From positions 1 through 34,826 of the forward strand of contig JAEWFZ010000032.1 in assembly GCA_023388535.1 (NCBI GenBank): DNA of 34,826 bases. The letters run 5' to 3'. The notes below the pieces were generated by a model. The model was given only the letters and a program-made list of their open reading frames with translations. It was not told the origin of the DNA and searched no databases. A program made the position numbers and the translations under genes. The DNA comes from Bacillota bacterium. GTDB lineage: Bacteria; Bacillota_I; Bacilli_A; Erysipelotrichales; Erysipelotrichaceae. Of this stretch, positions 16,203-24,383 are shown one piece after another (position 1 is the stretch's first letter; every line of letters starts with the position of its first letter).

Positions 16203-16228
16203 ATTTTATTTCGGTTTCGAAATAAAAT
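16203..16228 (-). promoter_or_regulatory. Palindromic operator, probable MhqR-type site
   Basis: The 11-base arms ATTTTATTTCG (16203-16213) and CGAAATAAAAT (16218-16228) form a perfect inverted repeat around GTTT. The centre resembles the TATCTCGAATTCGAGATA site I recall for B. subtilis MhqR, with 14 of 18 positions matching TATTTCGGTTTCGAAATA. It starts 30 bases before the first gene of the operon. A possible -10 (TAAAAT, minus strand) lies inside one arm, which would allow repression by occlusion. Confidence 0.65.
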
Positions 16229-16377
16229 CCAGTGATATGCTCAGAGTTAAAAACAGAAGAATCATATTAGACTTTATCGCTGTCAACGGCCTACTTGTTA
16301 TTTTATAAATTAGTCTTATCGTTTTTCGATAATTATTTTAAGTGTTTCAATGATTTTATTATATCTATTGTTATATT

Positions 16378-16397
16378 AAGTTAGATATATTTAACTT
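16378..16397 (+). promoter_or_regulatory. Palindrome upstream of the pyruvate oxidase promoter
   Basis: AAGTTA (16378-16383) and TAACTT (16392-16397) form a short inverted repeat with an AT-rich spacer. It lies about 15 bases upstream of the predicted -35. It could bind an activator; no protein can be assigned. Confidence 0.3.
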
Positions 16398-16412
16398 TGC
16401 TGGGCATGGTAA

Positions 16413-16441
16413 CTGAAAGCTTGTTAGATTACAGGTATAAT
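16413..16441 (+). promoter_or_regulatory. Promoter of the pyruvate oxidase gene
   Basis: CTGAAA (16413-16418) and a consensus TATAAT (16436-16441) are separated by 17 bases. They precede the ATG at 16478, which follows AGAAAGGA. Confidence 0.55.
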
Positions 16442-16477
16442 TAATATGTCATAGAATAGACAGAAAGGAAAGATACT

Positions 16478-18205
16478 ATGCAAAAAATACAAGCTGCAGA
16501 AGCGATGGTTAAAGTTATCACCGATTGGGGTGTCGACCATATTTATGGAATTCCAGGAAGCTCAACTAATTCACTCATGAGAGCCCTTAAAATATATGAA
16601 GACAAAATACAATATATCCAAGTCAGACATGAGGAAGGCGGTGCCTTAGCGGCAGCGGTGGATGCTAAATTGACGGGTAAGATTGGGGTTGCTTTTGGTT
16701 CGGGCGGACCAGGACATACGCATCTAATCAATGGTATGTATGACGCTAAATTCGATAAGGTACCGATGTTGGTCATCGCCGCATCGACCCATTCGAAAAA
16801 TTTAACGACCGATTATTTCCAAGAAATGGATCCGGTTCCGTTATATACCGATGTCTCCGTATTTAATCGTATGGTTTTAAATCCACAAGAATTGCCTAGG
16901 GTAGTTGATCAAGCGATTCGTACCGCCTATCGTGACCGAGGGGTTGCGGTGGTTCATGTACCGGTTGATATCGGTTATGCTGAAATTGAGGATAGCTATA
17001 TCTCAAGCGCCCACGCTTATCAACCAAACCTGCCTCTACATCATCAAGAAGATATTGTTAAAACCTTGGATTTAATTAAACAAGCCAAGCGTCCTATTAT
17101 ATTTGCTGGTCGAGGAACCCACCACGCTCGTCAAGAACTCAAGGAATTATCGGAAAAGTATTCGATACCAGTGATTCTTACGTTCCTTGGTAAAGGAGCG
17201 ATGAACGATGACCACCCTAACTTCTTAGGACAGTTAGGAAGACTCGGCTCCAAGCCTTCTATCGAAGCGATTGAAAAAACCGACTTATTAATCATGGTTG
17301 GGGCTGAATATCCCTTTGGACGGGATTATTTCCGACAAGATATTAAATCGGTTCAAATTAATACCGATCCTGTGGCCTTAGGTAAACGATTACCTTCCAC
17401 CCTTGGGATTATGGGCGATTCAAAGGCGGTCATGCGTGATTTGATCAATCAAGGAGAAGCAATAGAAGTAACCCCTTGGTTAGAAGCCAACCGAATTAAC
17501 CGTAAAAACTGGTTGAATTGGATTCGCACCTTTGAAGATAGTCATGAAGTACCAATGCGTCCAGAACCAGTGATGAAAGCACTCAATGAATTGATGGATG
17601 AAGATGCTATCTTTATAATTGATGTTGGTAATAATGTTATCTTAGCGAGCCGTGAATTGATGTTTACAGGTAAACAAAAAATAACAACTTCTGGTACGTT
17701 TGCTACCATGGGTATTGGCTTACCGGGTGGTATTGCAGCTAAGCTGTCATATCCTGATCGGGAAGTTTTCACCCTCTCTGGTGATGGTGCCATGGCGATG
17801 ATGATGCAAGAGTACATGACTCAATTGAAATACAAATTACCTATTATCAATCTAGTCCTCTGCAACGAGTCGTATGGCTTTATCCAAGTGGCTCAAGAAA
17901 CTGAAAATAAGGAAACCTTTGGCGTTGACTTACCAGCAGCCGATTATGCCATGTTTGCTAGAGCTATGGGCGGTGTCGGTTATACCGCAAGAACCTATGA
18001 TGAATTGTACCAAGCGATTAAAGAAGCCAAAACTTCAGAGGTACCAGTTATCATTGATATAAAAGTTCAAAACGTCAGTCATTTACCGGCTCATAAACTC
18101 GAGCTAGATTTAGAGTTTCATGAACAAGAAGCTATCGATAAGTTCGTTGAGAAATACTCCGTCTTCGATATGCCGGTATTACGAGAGATTATGGAAAGTC
18201 TCTAA
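16478..18205 (+). CDS. pox: Pyruvate oxidase (ThDP- and FAD-dependent, acetyl phosphate and H2O2 forming)
   Basis: This 575-residue ThDP enzyme has the three-domain POX layout: an N-terminal PYR domain with the ThDP Glu in RHEEGGALAAAVDAK (about 50-64), a central FAD-binding domain, and a C-terminal PP domain with GDGAMAMMMQEY and LCNESYGFIQ (about 435-470) as the Mg-ThDP motif. The N-terminus closely follows lactobacillal Pox and streptococcal SpxB (WGVDHIYGIPGSS). SpxB-type enzymes turn pyruvate, phosphate and O2 into acetyl phosphate, CO2 and H2O2. Acetolactate synthase is the main alternative, but the FGSGGPGHTHLINGMYDAKFDKVP segment favours Pox. It is divergent from an electrophile-stress operon and followed by its own terminator. 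Confidence 0.88.
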   Translation: MQKIQAAEAMVKVITDWGVDHIYGIPGSSTNSLMRALKIYEDKIQYIQVRHEEGGALAAAVDAKLTGKIGVAFGSGGPGHTHLINGMYDAKFDKVPMLVIAASTHSKNLTTDYFQEMDPVPLYTDVSVFNRMVLNPQELPRVVDQAIRTAYRDRGVAVVHVPVDIGYAEIEDSYISSAHAYQPNLPLHHQEDIVKTLDLIKQAKRPIIFAGRGTHHARQELKELSEKYSIPVILTFLGKGAMNDDHPNFLGQLGRLGSKPSIEAIEKTDLLIMVGAEYPFGRDYFRQDIKSVQINTDPVALGKRLPSTLGIMGDSKAVMRDLINQGEAIEVTPWLEANRINRKNWLNWIRTFEDSHEVPMRPEPVMKALNELMDEDAIFIIDVGNNVILASRELMFTGKQKITTSGTFATMGIGLPGGIAAKLSYPDREVFTLSGDGAMAMMMQEYMTQLKYKLPIINLVLCNESYGFIQVAQETENKETFGVDLPAADYAMFARAMGGVGYTARTYDELYQAIKEAKTSEVPVIIDIKVQNVSHLPAHKLELDLEFHEQEAIDKFVEKYSVFDMPVLREIMESL

Positions 18206-18231
18206 TTTAAGTTTTGATAACTACATGAAAG

Positions 18232-18259
18232 AACCTTTAGATTTTCTAAAGGTTTTTTT
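18232..18259 (+). terminator. Terminator of the pyruvate oxidase gene
   Basis: AACCTTTAG (18232-18240) pairs with CTAAAGGTT (18246-18254), followed by a T run. Confidence 0.9.
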
Positions 18260-18421
18260 GTATCTAAACGTAAAAGGACCTCGATTATTTATTATCGAGA
18301 GGATGAAGGTAATTCAAAATACGACATTGAATAGTATAGATTTAAAATATAATAATTATTTCTTTTGGCTTTTTTATGTTGGTTTGTGGAATAGTTGAAC
18401 GGTTATAGACCTAAAATTTTT

Positions 18422-18429
18422 GGTATAAT
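18422..18429 (+). promoter_or_regulatory. Extended -10 promoter of the ATP-grasp ligase gene
   Basis: TGGTATAAT forms a TGn-extended -10 with a weak -35. It lies about 60 bases before the ATG at 18488, which follows AATGAGGTG. Confidence 0.5.
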
Positions 18430-18487
18430 AACTTTACTCTATTGGAAGTAATTCCTCTTTCTAAATTAATCAAAATGAGGTGATTCT

Positions 18488-19705
18488 ATGATGAATTATG
18501 TATTCGTCATCGTTGGATTCAATTCCAGTGCCTATGGTTTAGCGCGTAGCTTACATGCTAAATATCAGGTTAAACCGGTTATCTTTGGTGACTTCAATGA
18601 AACTTCACCAATTTTATGTTCAACCATTGTTACTTGTCATCGCATTGAAGCTTTCCGCAACCCGAATAATTTCAGTCGAGTTTTAATTCGATTCGCCAGG
18701 CAACAACAAGTACAAGGCAAACAAACAGTTTTATTAACCAGTAGTGAATATAATCTCTACCATATACAAAAATACTATGAGGATTTATCAGACTATTATA
18801 TTATCCCCTATCCCAACGATAATGAAAAAGCTAGTTTGATGGATAAATCCCATACCTTCCAGCTTGCTAGTCAGGCTCATCTACCTTTTCCAAAGAATTG
18901 TTTTTTGTCCATTGAAAACAACGATTATTATGAACGTTCCTGGATATCATTTCCAATGGTTATTAAGCCAGCGCGTTCGGCGACATATCGTGAACTGGAT
19001 TTTGCAGGAAAACAAAAAAATTATTTTGTTAATTCCCAAGATCAATTAACTAGTATCGTTAAAAAAATCCGAGAAGCCGACTATCAAGACAAGTTGGTTC
19101 TTCAAGAGAAAGTGCCATCCGCGGAGTATAACGAATTTAGCGTGAATGGCTATATTGACCGTCAGGGAAATATCAGAGCACTCGCTTTTGGCCGGGCTTT
19201 AAAAGGTTGGCCGACGCCCCAACGCAGAGGTAATCATTTAATCATTGTTTCGGTAACCGAAGAGGAACAAGCGATATTACATCAATTCGTCCGTCAGTTT
19301 TTTGAGGTGCAACCGTATTTTGGCTTCTTTAATTTCGACTTTATACAAAATAGTGATACCAATGAAATGTTGTTTTTAGAGTTTAATCCTAGACAAGGAC
19401 GCTCCCATTACTATAGCGAACTTTCTGGTGTTTCTTTGGTTGAAGCTTTAGTTGAAGATATTGTCGAAAACAAACCTTTTGTTGAAACAAAACTTTCTTA
19501 CCGAAAATTTGTTTGGTTAGAGACGACGTTAGAACATTTGATCGAAGATCTCTCTGAATCAGCACGTCAACGACTCAATGATAATTTAGAGGAAAATTTC
19601 GTAGATCTAACGTTTACCTATCCCTATGATTTACATGAATCGGCTGAGTTTGAGAAATATGTTTGGATTAAACTTAATAATGTTGCGAAGGTTGTCAATC
19701 CTTAA
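18488..19705 (+). CDS. ATP-grasp carboxylate-amine ligase, D-aspartate ligase-like
   Basis: This 405-residue ATP-grasp enzyme starts with a Rossmann-like domain (VFVIVGFNSSAYGLARSLH, residues 5-23). The ATP-grasp fold is seen in FPMVIKPARS (about 155-164, ATP-binding Lys), LVLQEKVPSAEYNEFSVNGY (about 199-218) and the Mg site LFLEFNPRQGRS (about 295-306). Overall form matches the D-aspartate ligases (Asl) that add D-Asp to the Lys side chain of peptidoglycan precursors for cross-bridges. Other peptide-bond-forming ATP-grasp ligases remain possible. The oatA-like gene nearby supports an envelope role. A second ATG directly after the first makes the exact start ambiguous by one codon. Confidence 0.72.
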   Translation: MMNYVFVIVGFNSSAYGLARSLHAKYQVKPVIFGDFNETSPILCSTIVTCHRIEAFRNPNNFSRVLIRFARQQQVQGKQTVLLTSSEYNLYHIQKYYEDLSDYYIIPYPNDNEKASLMDKSHTFQLASQAHLPFPKNCFLSIENNDYYERSWISFPMVIKPARSATYRELDFAGKQKNYFVNSQDQLTSIVKKIREADYQDKLVLQEKVPSAEYNEFSVNGYIDRQGNIRALAFGRALKGWPTPQRRGNHLIIVSVTEEEQAILHQFVRQFFEVQPYFGFFNFDFIQNSDTNEMLFLEFNPRQGRSHYYSELSGVSLVEALVEDIVENKPFVETKLSYRKFVWLETTLEHLIEDLSESARQRLNDNLEENFVDLTFTYPYDLHESAEFEKYVWIKLNNVAKVVNP

Positions 19706-19749
19706 GTCATATCTGATTTTCTTTGTTTAGTTTAATTTGTGGAGGTTTT

Positions 19750-20592
19750 ATGGAATATTTTAGATTAAATAATGGTTTACAAATCCCCATGGTTGGTTAT
19801 GGGGTCTATAATATTGAGGATTTTGATGAATGTGTCCAAGCCGTCAAACAAGCGTTAGAGGTAGGTTATCGGCTCATTGATACCGCTCAGCTTTACCTTA
19901 ACGAAGCCGCGGTCGGCACTGCCATCAAGCAATCAACGATCAAAAGAGAAGATATTTTTGTGACTACTAAAGTTTGGCCTTCAAACGCGGGCTATGAGCG
20001 AGGAAAAGCCTCGATTTTAGCTTCAATGGAGAAACTGCAACTAGATTACCTCGATTGTGTGATGATTCATCAACCCTTTGGAGATTACTATGGAACCTAC
20101 AAAGCCTTAGAAGAGTTGTATAAAGAAGGTAAACTAAAATCGATTGGCGTAAGTAACTTTTATCCAGATCGTTTACTTGATATTATTTATTACAATGAGA
20201 CGGTTCCTGCTATCAATCAGGTTGAAGCACATGTTTTTGCTCAAAGGTTTGCTGAGAAAGCAATTATGGAAGAACATCATATCCACATGCAAGCTTGGTC
20301 GCCACTAGCCCGCGGAGAAAATAATCTTTTCCATCATCCAACGCTTAAAACTATCGGTGATAGGTATAATAAAACACCCGCTCAAATCGCGCTCAAGTAT
20401 TTAGTTCAAAACCAAATTTCAGTAATTCCAAAGACGGTTCATAAATCACGCATGACAGAGAATATCGATCTCTTTGACTTCACTCTAAGTGATGATGATT
20501 TAAAACAAATTAACAAGCTTGATTTGAGTTTCCGCTTCACTGATCATCGCGATCCTGAAGTGGCTAAAAATATAATGAAACGCAAATTCTAA
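19750..20592 (+). CDS. Aldo/keto reductase
   Basis: This 280-residue (alpha/beta)8-barrel NADPH oxidoreductase has a complete AKR tetrad: Asp44, Tyr49 (LIDTAQLYLN), Lys74 (VTTKVWPSN) and His107 (VMIHQPFG). The IGVSNF segment and the C-terminal PKT-x-H-KSRM NADPH phosphate-binding stretch are also present. I chose the ATG at 19750 because GGAGGT precedes it; the longer frame starts inside the leader. It follows the ATP-grasp gene by 44 bases and may be co-transcribed. The substrate is unknown; relatives reduce aldehydes, methylglyoxal or diketo-gulonate. Confidence 0.9.
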   Translation: MEYFRLNNGLQIPMVGYGVYNIEDFDECVQAVKQALEVGYRLIDTAQLYLNEAAVGTAIKQSTIKREDIFVTTKVWPSNAGYERGKASILASMEKLQLDYLDCVMIHQPFGDYYGTYKALEELYKEGKLKSIGVSNFYPDRLLDIIYYNETVPAINQVEAHVFAQRFAEKAIMEEHHIHMQAWSPLARGENNLFHHPTLKTIGDRYNKTPAQIALKYLVQNQISVIPKTVHKSRMTENIDLFDFTLSDDDLKQINKLDLSFRFTDHRDPEVAKNIMKRKF

Positions 20593-20596
20593 AACT

Positions 20597-20618
20597 AAGA
20601 GGCAACTAGCCTCTTTTT
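20597..20618 (+). terminator. Terminator after the aldo/keto reductase gene
   Basis: AAGAGGC (20597-20603) pairs with GCCTCTT (20609-20615), followed by TTT. Confidence 0.85.
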
Positions 20619-20785
20619 ATATACAGGCCTGTGATTAATTCTCAAGCTAGTTTCATTATTTTCTTCGTCCTTTAAACAGTATTGATAGAATAATTCATAT
20701 CAAATCGTTGCTCTTTAGTTAAAATAATATCGAATTCTGGTAAAAATCAACAGATATCGTGATACAATAAAAGGGGTTGATTTAG

Positions 20786-22183
20786 ATGGAAAAGAATCAT
20801 ATTGCGAGTTTCTCAGGAGTCCGTGCAATTGCCTTGATTGCGATTGTTCTCTTTCATTTTGATCCTGAAGTATTTAAGAGTGGTTTTTTGTTTGTAAATA
20901 TCTTCTTTATCCTTTCTGGTTATTTTCTAACGCAACGCTTAAATAACTCAGAGAACAATCTATTTAGCTATTGGTTTAGAAAAATCAAACAGTTATGGCT
21001 ACCACTGCTGATTATGATGGCTCTGGTCTTGTCGGTATTTTATCTGATTGATCAAAATTTGTTACTTAATATCCGTCTCTCCAGTCTTGCGGGATTGACT
21101 TTTACTTCTAACTGGCTAGCGGCTTTTAGCGAGCGCAGTTATTTTGATAATTTAGCTTCCGTTGAACTATGGGCCCACCTTTGGTATTTGGCGGTTCATG
21201 TTCAAGTTTTTTCGTTTTTCACACTGCTTTTTTGGTCATTTAAAAGCTTAAAAGTTTCCGATAAGTTAAAACGTTGGCTGATCGCTTTATTAACTTTGAC
21301 TTCGATGCTTTTGATGGCTTTTGGTTATCTCTATTTAGACAAACCAATGAATGTTTACTATTTTAGTTTGACACGAATGTTTGCCTTTGGCTTAGGATCG
21401 ATGATGGCTCTAACTTCTTTTAAGAGTAAACGTAATCATGGTGTACTATCATGGATTTTAGGATTATCAGTGATTGCTATTTTAGCGTTTTATCAAGTAT
21501 CCGATGCTTATCTATACCTAGGGGGCATGCAGCTATTTTCTATGATTAGTGCGCTTTGGTTAGCCACCCTCACCCAGCAACATTCTTTCTCAAAACTTTT
21601 ATCAACGAATACTTTTAAACCTTTGTCTAAATATAGTTACGAAGCTTATTTATATTCCTATCCGTTGACAATTTTAATTAATTATAGTTTCAGTGATTTG
21701 GATTGGGCCAATCGTCTCATCCTTATTTTGCTTGCAATCGCCAGTTTAATGGTCATAAAAGCCTTGTTCTCAAAGGTTCACTTTTATCGTCCGCTTATAA
21801 CTTTGGGGGTTGTCTTAGCTTTATCGATTCCGATATCCATTAATCCTCAACAAGATCCGGAACTATTGGCTTTACAAGATAGTCTTTTGGCCATGCAAGA
21901 TGCACTAGCCAATCAACAAGACCAAGAAGACGTCGATGATTTAATTGAGGAAACTTGGCAAGAAGAAACCGAAACGATGGAAACAATTGTTATTAAAACG
22001 CCAACCGCTGAAACCGGGATAGAAACGATGCCTGAGACTGTGGTCGAGAGTCCGGTAGAATCTGCGGCGGAGACCAAAGTTAAACCTGAAACAAAACCGA
22101 CAAAAAAACCGAAAGTAACGGTCGGTAAAACGCCAAAGCAACCTAAAAAAAACAGATACGGCTGTGAGAAAACCAGCAGCTAA
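20786..22183 (+). CDS. oatA: OatA-like peptidoglycan O-acetyltransferase, membrane half (frameshifted)
   Basis: This 465-residue reading frame holds an acyltransferase-3 domain: about ten membrane segments over residues 1-345, beginning with FSGVRAIALIAIVLFHF, the family's N-terminal motif with the key His. An acidic, then T/K/P-rich extracellular linker follows. At a run of eight A (22145-22152) the frame leaves the linker and ends after 11 unrelated residues. Removing one A gives a continuous 722-residue protein joined to the SGNH domain at 22164-22955, the full OatA layout. AAGGGG precedes the ATG. OatA O-acetylates MurNAc and gives lysozyme resistance. Whether the frameshift is real, slippage-corrected or an error is open. 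Confidence 0.82.
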   Translation: MEKNHIASFSGVRAIALIAIVLFHFDPEVFKSGFLFVNIFFILSGYFLTQRLNNSENNLFSYWFRKIKQLWLPLLIMMALVLSVFYLIDQNLLLNIRLSSLAGLTFTSNWLAAFSERSYFDNLASVELWAHLWYLAVHVQVFSFFTLLFWSFKSLKVSDKLKRWLIALLTLTSMLLMAFGYLYLDKPMNVYYFSLTRMFAFGLGSMMALTSFKSKRNHGVLSWILGLSVIAILAFYQVSDAYLYLGGMQLFSMISALWLATLTQQHSFSKLLSTNTFKPLSKYSYEAYLYSYPLTILINYSFSDLDWANRLILILLAIASLMVIKALFSKVHFYRPLITLGVVLALSIPISINPQQDPELLALQDSLLAMQDALANQQDQEDVDDLIEETWQEETETMETIVIKTPTAETGIETMPETVVESPVESAAETKVKPETKPTKKPKVTVGKTPKQPKKNRYGCEKTSS

Positions 22184-22955
22184 GACACCTACCGTCAAAC
22201 CACCGGTACAAAAACCGCCAGTACAGAAGCCACCGGTAGCAACCAAACCGGCTAAACCACCGGTAGTTACTCCTAGCGAACCGAAAAAACCACCTGTCGA
22301 AACCAAGCCGGCTGAACCACCAGTAGAAAAACCTAAACCGGTTAGTACAAAACTAACCGCTGAAGATGTAGCACTTTCAAGAAAAGCCATCCAACCTAAA
22401 CCTAAATTTAGTAATACCGAAGAATTCGTTAAGATAATGGCTTTAAATCCAGCTCAAAAAGCATATTTATCTAATTTATCAATAACCTTTATTGGTGATT
22501 CTATTTTCTTAAATGCTAGTAGAAATCTAAAAAGCATTTTCCCTAAATCCTATATCGACGCCAAAATCAGTCGTCAGATGTATCATGCTGAAGCTATTAT
22601 GAAAGATCTTCTGGCTAATAATCGTCTAAAACGGATTGTAGTCATACATCTTGGGACTAATAGTCCATTTAAAATGGAATGCTTAAATAATATTATGAAA
22701 ATTGCAGGACCTGATAGAATTGTATTCTTTGTTAACGTGCGCTTGAATCGAAAAACCTGGGAAAAAGATGTAAACAATAAACTAGCTACCATAGTTAAGC
22801 AGCACGGCAACGCCCATTTGATTAATTGGCATGCTTTCTCGGTCCATCATAATAATATATTTTATAAAGATCAGGAGCATCCAACCACTAATCGAGGCAA
22901 CAAAATCTTTTCAACGTTTGTCGGACATTCCATTATTGCTACTTTGAACCGATAA
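22164..22955 (+). CDS. oatA: OatA-like O-acetyltransferase, extracellular SGNH half (frameshifted)
   Basis: The second half of the split gene begins with a proline-rich linker of repeated KPPV/KPAKPPV units (to about residue 58), an exported spacer. The SGNH esterase/acetyltransferase domain then follows with FIGDSIF (nucleophile Ser), VIHLGTNSP (the G/N blocks) and KDQEHPT (catalytic Asp-His). The frame opens with GTG and no ribosome binding site, so it is not an independent gene; it needs the +1 shift at the A8 run or a 7-A allele to be expressed. It ends just before a terminator. Confidence 0.8.
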   Translation: MRKPAAKTPTVKPPVQKPPVQKPPVATKPAKPPVVTPSEPKKPPVETKPAEPPVEKPKPVSTKLTAEDVALSRKAIQPKPKFSNTEEFVKIMALNPAQKAYLSNLSITFIGDSIFLNASRNLKSIFPKSYIDAKISRQMYHAEAIMKDLLANNRLKRIVVIHLGTNSPFKMECLNNIMKIAGPDRIVFFVNVRLNRKTWEKDVNNKLATIVKQHGNAHLINWHAFSVHHNNIFYKDQEHPTTNRGNKIFSTFVGHSIIATLNR

Positions 22956-22978
22956 TTATAAGGTCTCTATCAAAAATG

Positions 22979-23015
22979 AAGTCCAAGTTGATGTCCATCG
23001 ACTTGGACTTTTTGT
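22979..23015 (+). terminator. Bidirectional terminator between oatA-like and GDPD genes
   Basis: AAGTCCAAGT (22979-22988) pairs with ACTTGGACTT (23001-23010) around 12 bases, with T residues after it on the plus strand. The two genes converge here. Confidence 0.85.
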
Positions 23016-23039
23016 AATTAATTTTATTATTTAAACAAA

Positions 23040-24308
23040 CTAATCCCAATCATCCTCATAGTCAAAAGATTCTTTTTGACCAAGAAAATGCATCATAATA
23101 TCGGTTTGAAACCAGATTTTATCTTCTAAAGCATCGATGGAATAATCAGCAAAATAAACATTATCGGTTACAATACCATGGGGACGAGCTCGTAAAGCTC
23201 GTTTTATTCCTGGAAGCGTATTAATCGTCCAGACCGCAACTTTCTTCCCCTGTTCCGTAGCATCCAGCACAAGATCTAAAGATAGTCCGCTAGCTTCAAT
23301 ACTGTACCAGTCAATATTAGGGTCTTTGAAATCTTCGCCAATTAAAACCGCCGTGATAAATACCGTTGCTAGCTGAGGATCTAATTCTTTCGAATAAACC
23401 AGTAGCGTTCTATCCATGGAAGCAATCATGCTATTTTCTTGTTGCTTATGCTTTTGAATCATAGTAATCGTTTTCTCAAGGACTTCTTTAGCGCGGATGC
23501 CTTTTTCTTTAATTTCAATCATCAACCCTAAATCATCCGCTTCATCTATGAACTCTTCCAATCTTACAATCGGAGGTGCGGTCATAAATCCATCAGTGTT
23601 TCTGGTCGGTAATTTGCTTAATTCTTCCCAGTTTATGTCTGCTACAGATATTGCTTTACCGGTGATTCGTTTTAGGGTATCGTCATGGTGCACCACTAAG
23701 ACTTCGTCCTTCGTCATTTGAACATCAATTTCAACCGCAGAAGCTATTTTACTTTCCTTGGTGATTTCCAAGGCTTCTAAACTATTTTCAGGTGCAAAAA
23801 TTTCACCCGCTCGATGCGCGATAATTTGTGGTCGTTCTTCCGAATCAAATAAATAAGACGGTACGTCATTGTACCAAACTTCCAAAACAAAAAAGATTAA
23901 AAGAATCGGAAGCAATCGTTTCCATAACTTTTTATGTGACCTTACCTTTGGAGCAGTTAGATACGGTATTTCAAATAAACTACAATACGCCGCCACAAAC
24001 AAACCAATTTGGTGAATATCGCCAAACATCGGCAAATAAATCTCTGCTTGTTGATTCGCAGAACGTAATACCATCTCCAATTTATCAGAGCTAGCCCCTC
24101 TTGTAAGAACGGTTAAACTCATCCAAATGAAATAAAGAGCGGATTGTAATAAGGAAACAAGAATCATTGAAACAATCAAAAACAGGATATATTTGCGTTT
24201 CCTCCCCCGTAGAACTCGACTCGTGTCTTGAATAGCCGTTTTTAAGGTCTTTCCATCGACAAAAATACCGACCATGATAAAGAGCATCCAAGCCCAAACC
24301 GCTGTCAT
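23040..24308 (-). CDS. Membrane-bound GDPD, catalytic part downstream of an in-frame TGA
   Basis: The larger part of a split gene has about three membrane segments (residues 1-17, 40-62 and 130-150), then a glycerophosphodiester phosphodiesterase domain. The domain shows IIAHRAGEIFAPENSLEA, AVEIDVQ, VVHHDDTLKRITG and MIEIKEKG, so the catalytic His and metal-binding Glu/Asp residues are present. Such enzymes cleave glycerophosphodiesters or polyglycerophosphate outside the cell. The frame continues upstream for 25 codons to a TGA at 24384-24386 and then, still in the same frame, into the N-terminal part, giving exactly 600 codons in total. The ATG at 24308 has no ribosome binding site, so the part shown is unlikely to be a gene on its own. 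Confidence 0.82.
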   Translation of the reverse strand: MTAVWAWMLFIMVGIFVDGKTLKTAIQDTSRVLRGRKRKYILFLIVSMILVSLLQSALYFIWMSLTVLTRGASSDKLEMVLRSANQQAEIYLPMFGDIHQIGLFVAAYCSLFEIPYLTAPKVRSHKKLWKRLLPILLIFFVLEVWYNDVPSYLFDSEERPQIIAHRAGEIFAPENSLEALEITKESKIASAVEIDVQMTKDEVLVVHHDDTLKRITGKAISVADINWEELSKLPTRNTDGFMTAPPIVRLEEFIDEADDLGLMIEIKEKGIRAKEVLEKTITMIQKHKQQENSMIASMDRTLLVYSKELDPQLATVFITAVLIGEDFKDPNIDWYSIEASGLSLDLVLDATEQGKKVAVWTINTLPGIKRALRARPHGIVTDNVYFADYSIDALEDKIWFQTDIMMHFLGQKESFDYEDDWD

Positions 24309-24383
24309 TACGATACGGATAAAATAATATAGGTATTTTAGCGATTCTTTTTGAAAAAACCAATCAATAATGAATTCTGGAAT

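Larger units (their letters stand above)
16229..16477. other. Divergent intergenic region between the Mhq-like operon and pyruvate oxidase
   Basis: The gap of about 300 bases between the start codons has no gene. It holds the operator above, a second imperfect palindrome at 16378-16397 and a promoter at 16413-16441 for the pyruvate oxidase gene. Nothing resembling a riboswitch or small RNA is evident. Confidence 0.5.

Noticed and set aside
16413..16426. Possible catabolite response element (cre) before pyruvate oxidase
   Set aside because: TGAAAGCTTGTTAG differs from the cre consensus at several key positions, including the central CG.
18120..18398. 92-codon plus-strand frame at the end of pyruvate oxidase
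   Set aside because: It overlaps the oxidase coding region and runs through the terminator hairpin, with no ribosome binding site.
21941..22390. 149-codon minus-strand frame rich in Gly and Phe
   Set aside because: It is the antisense shadow of the proline-rich linker of the oatA-like gene, with no start signals.
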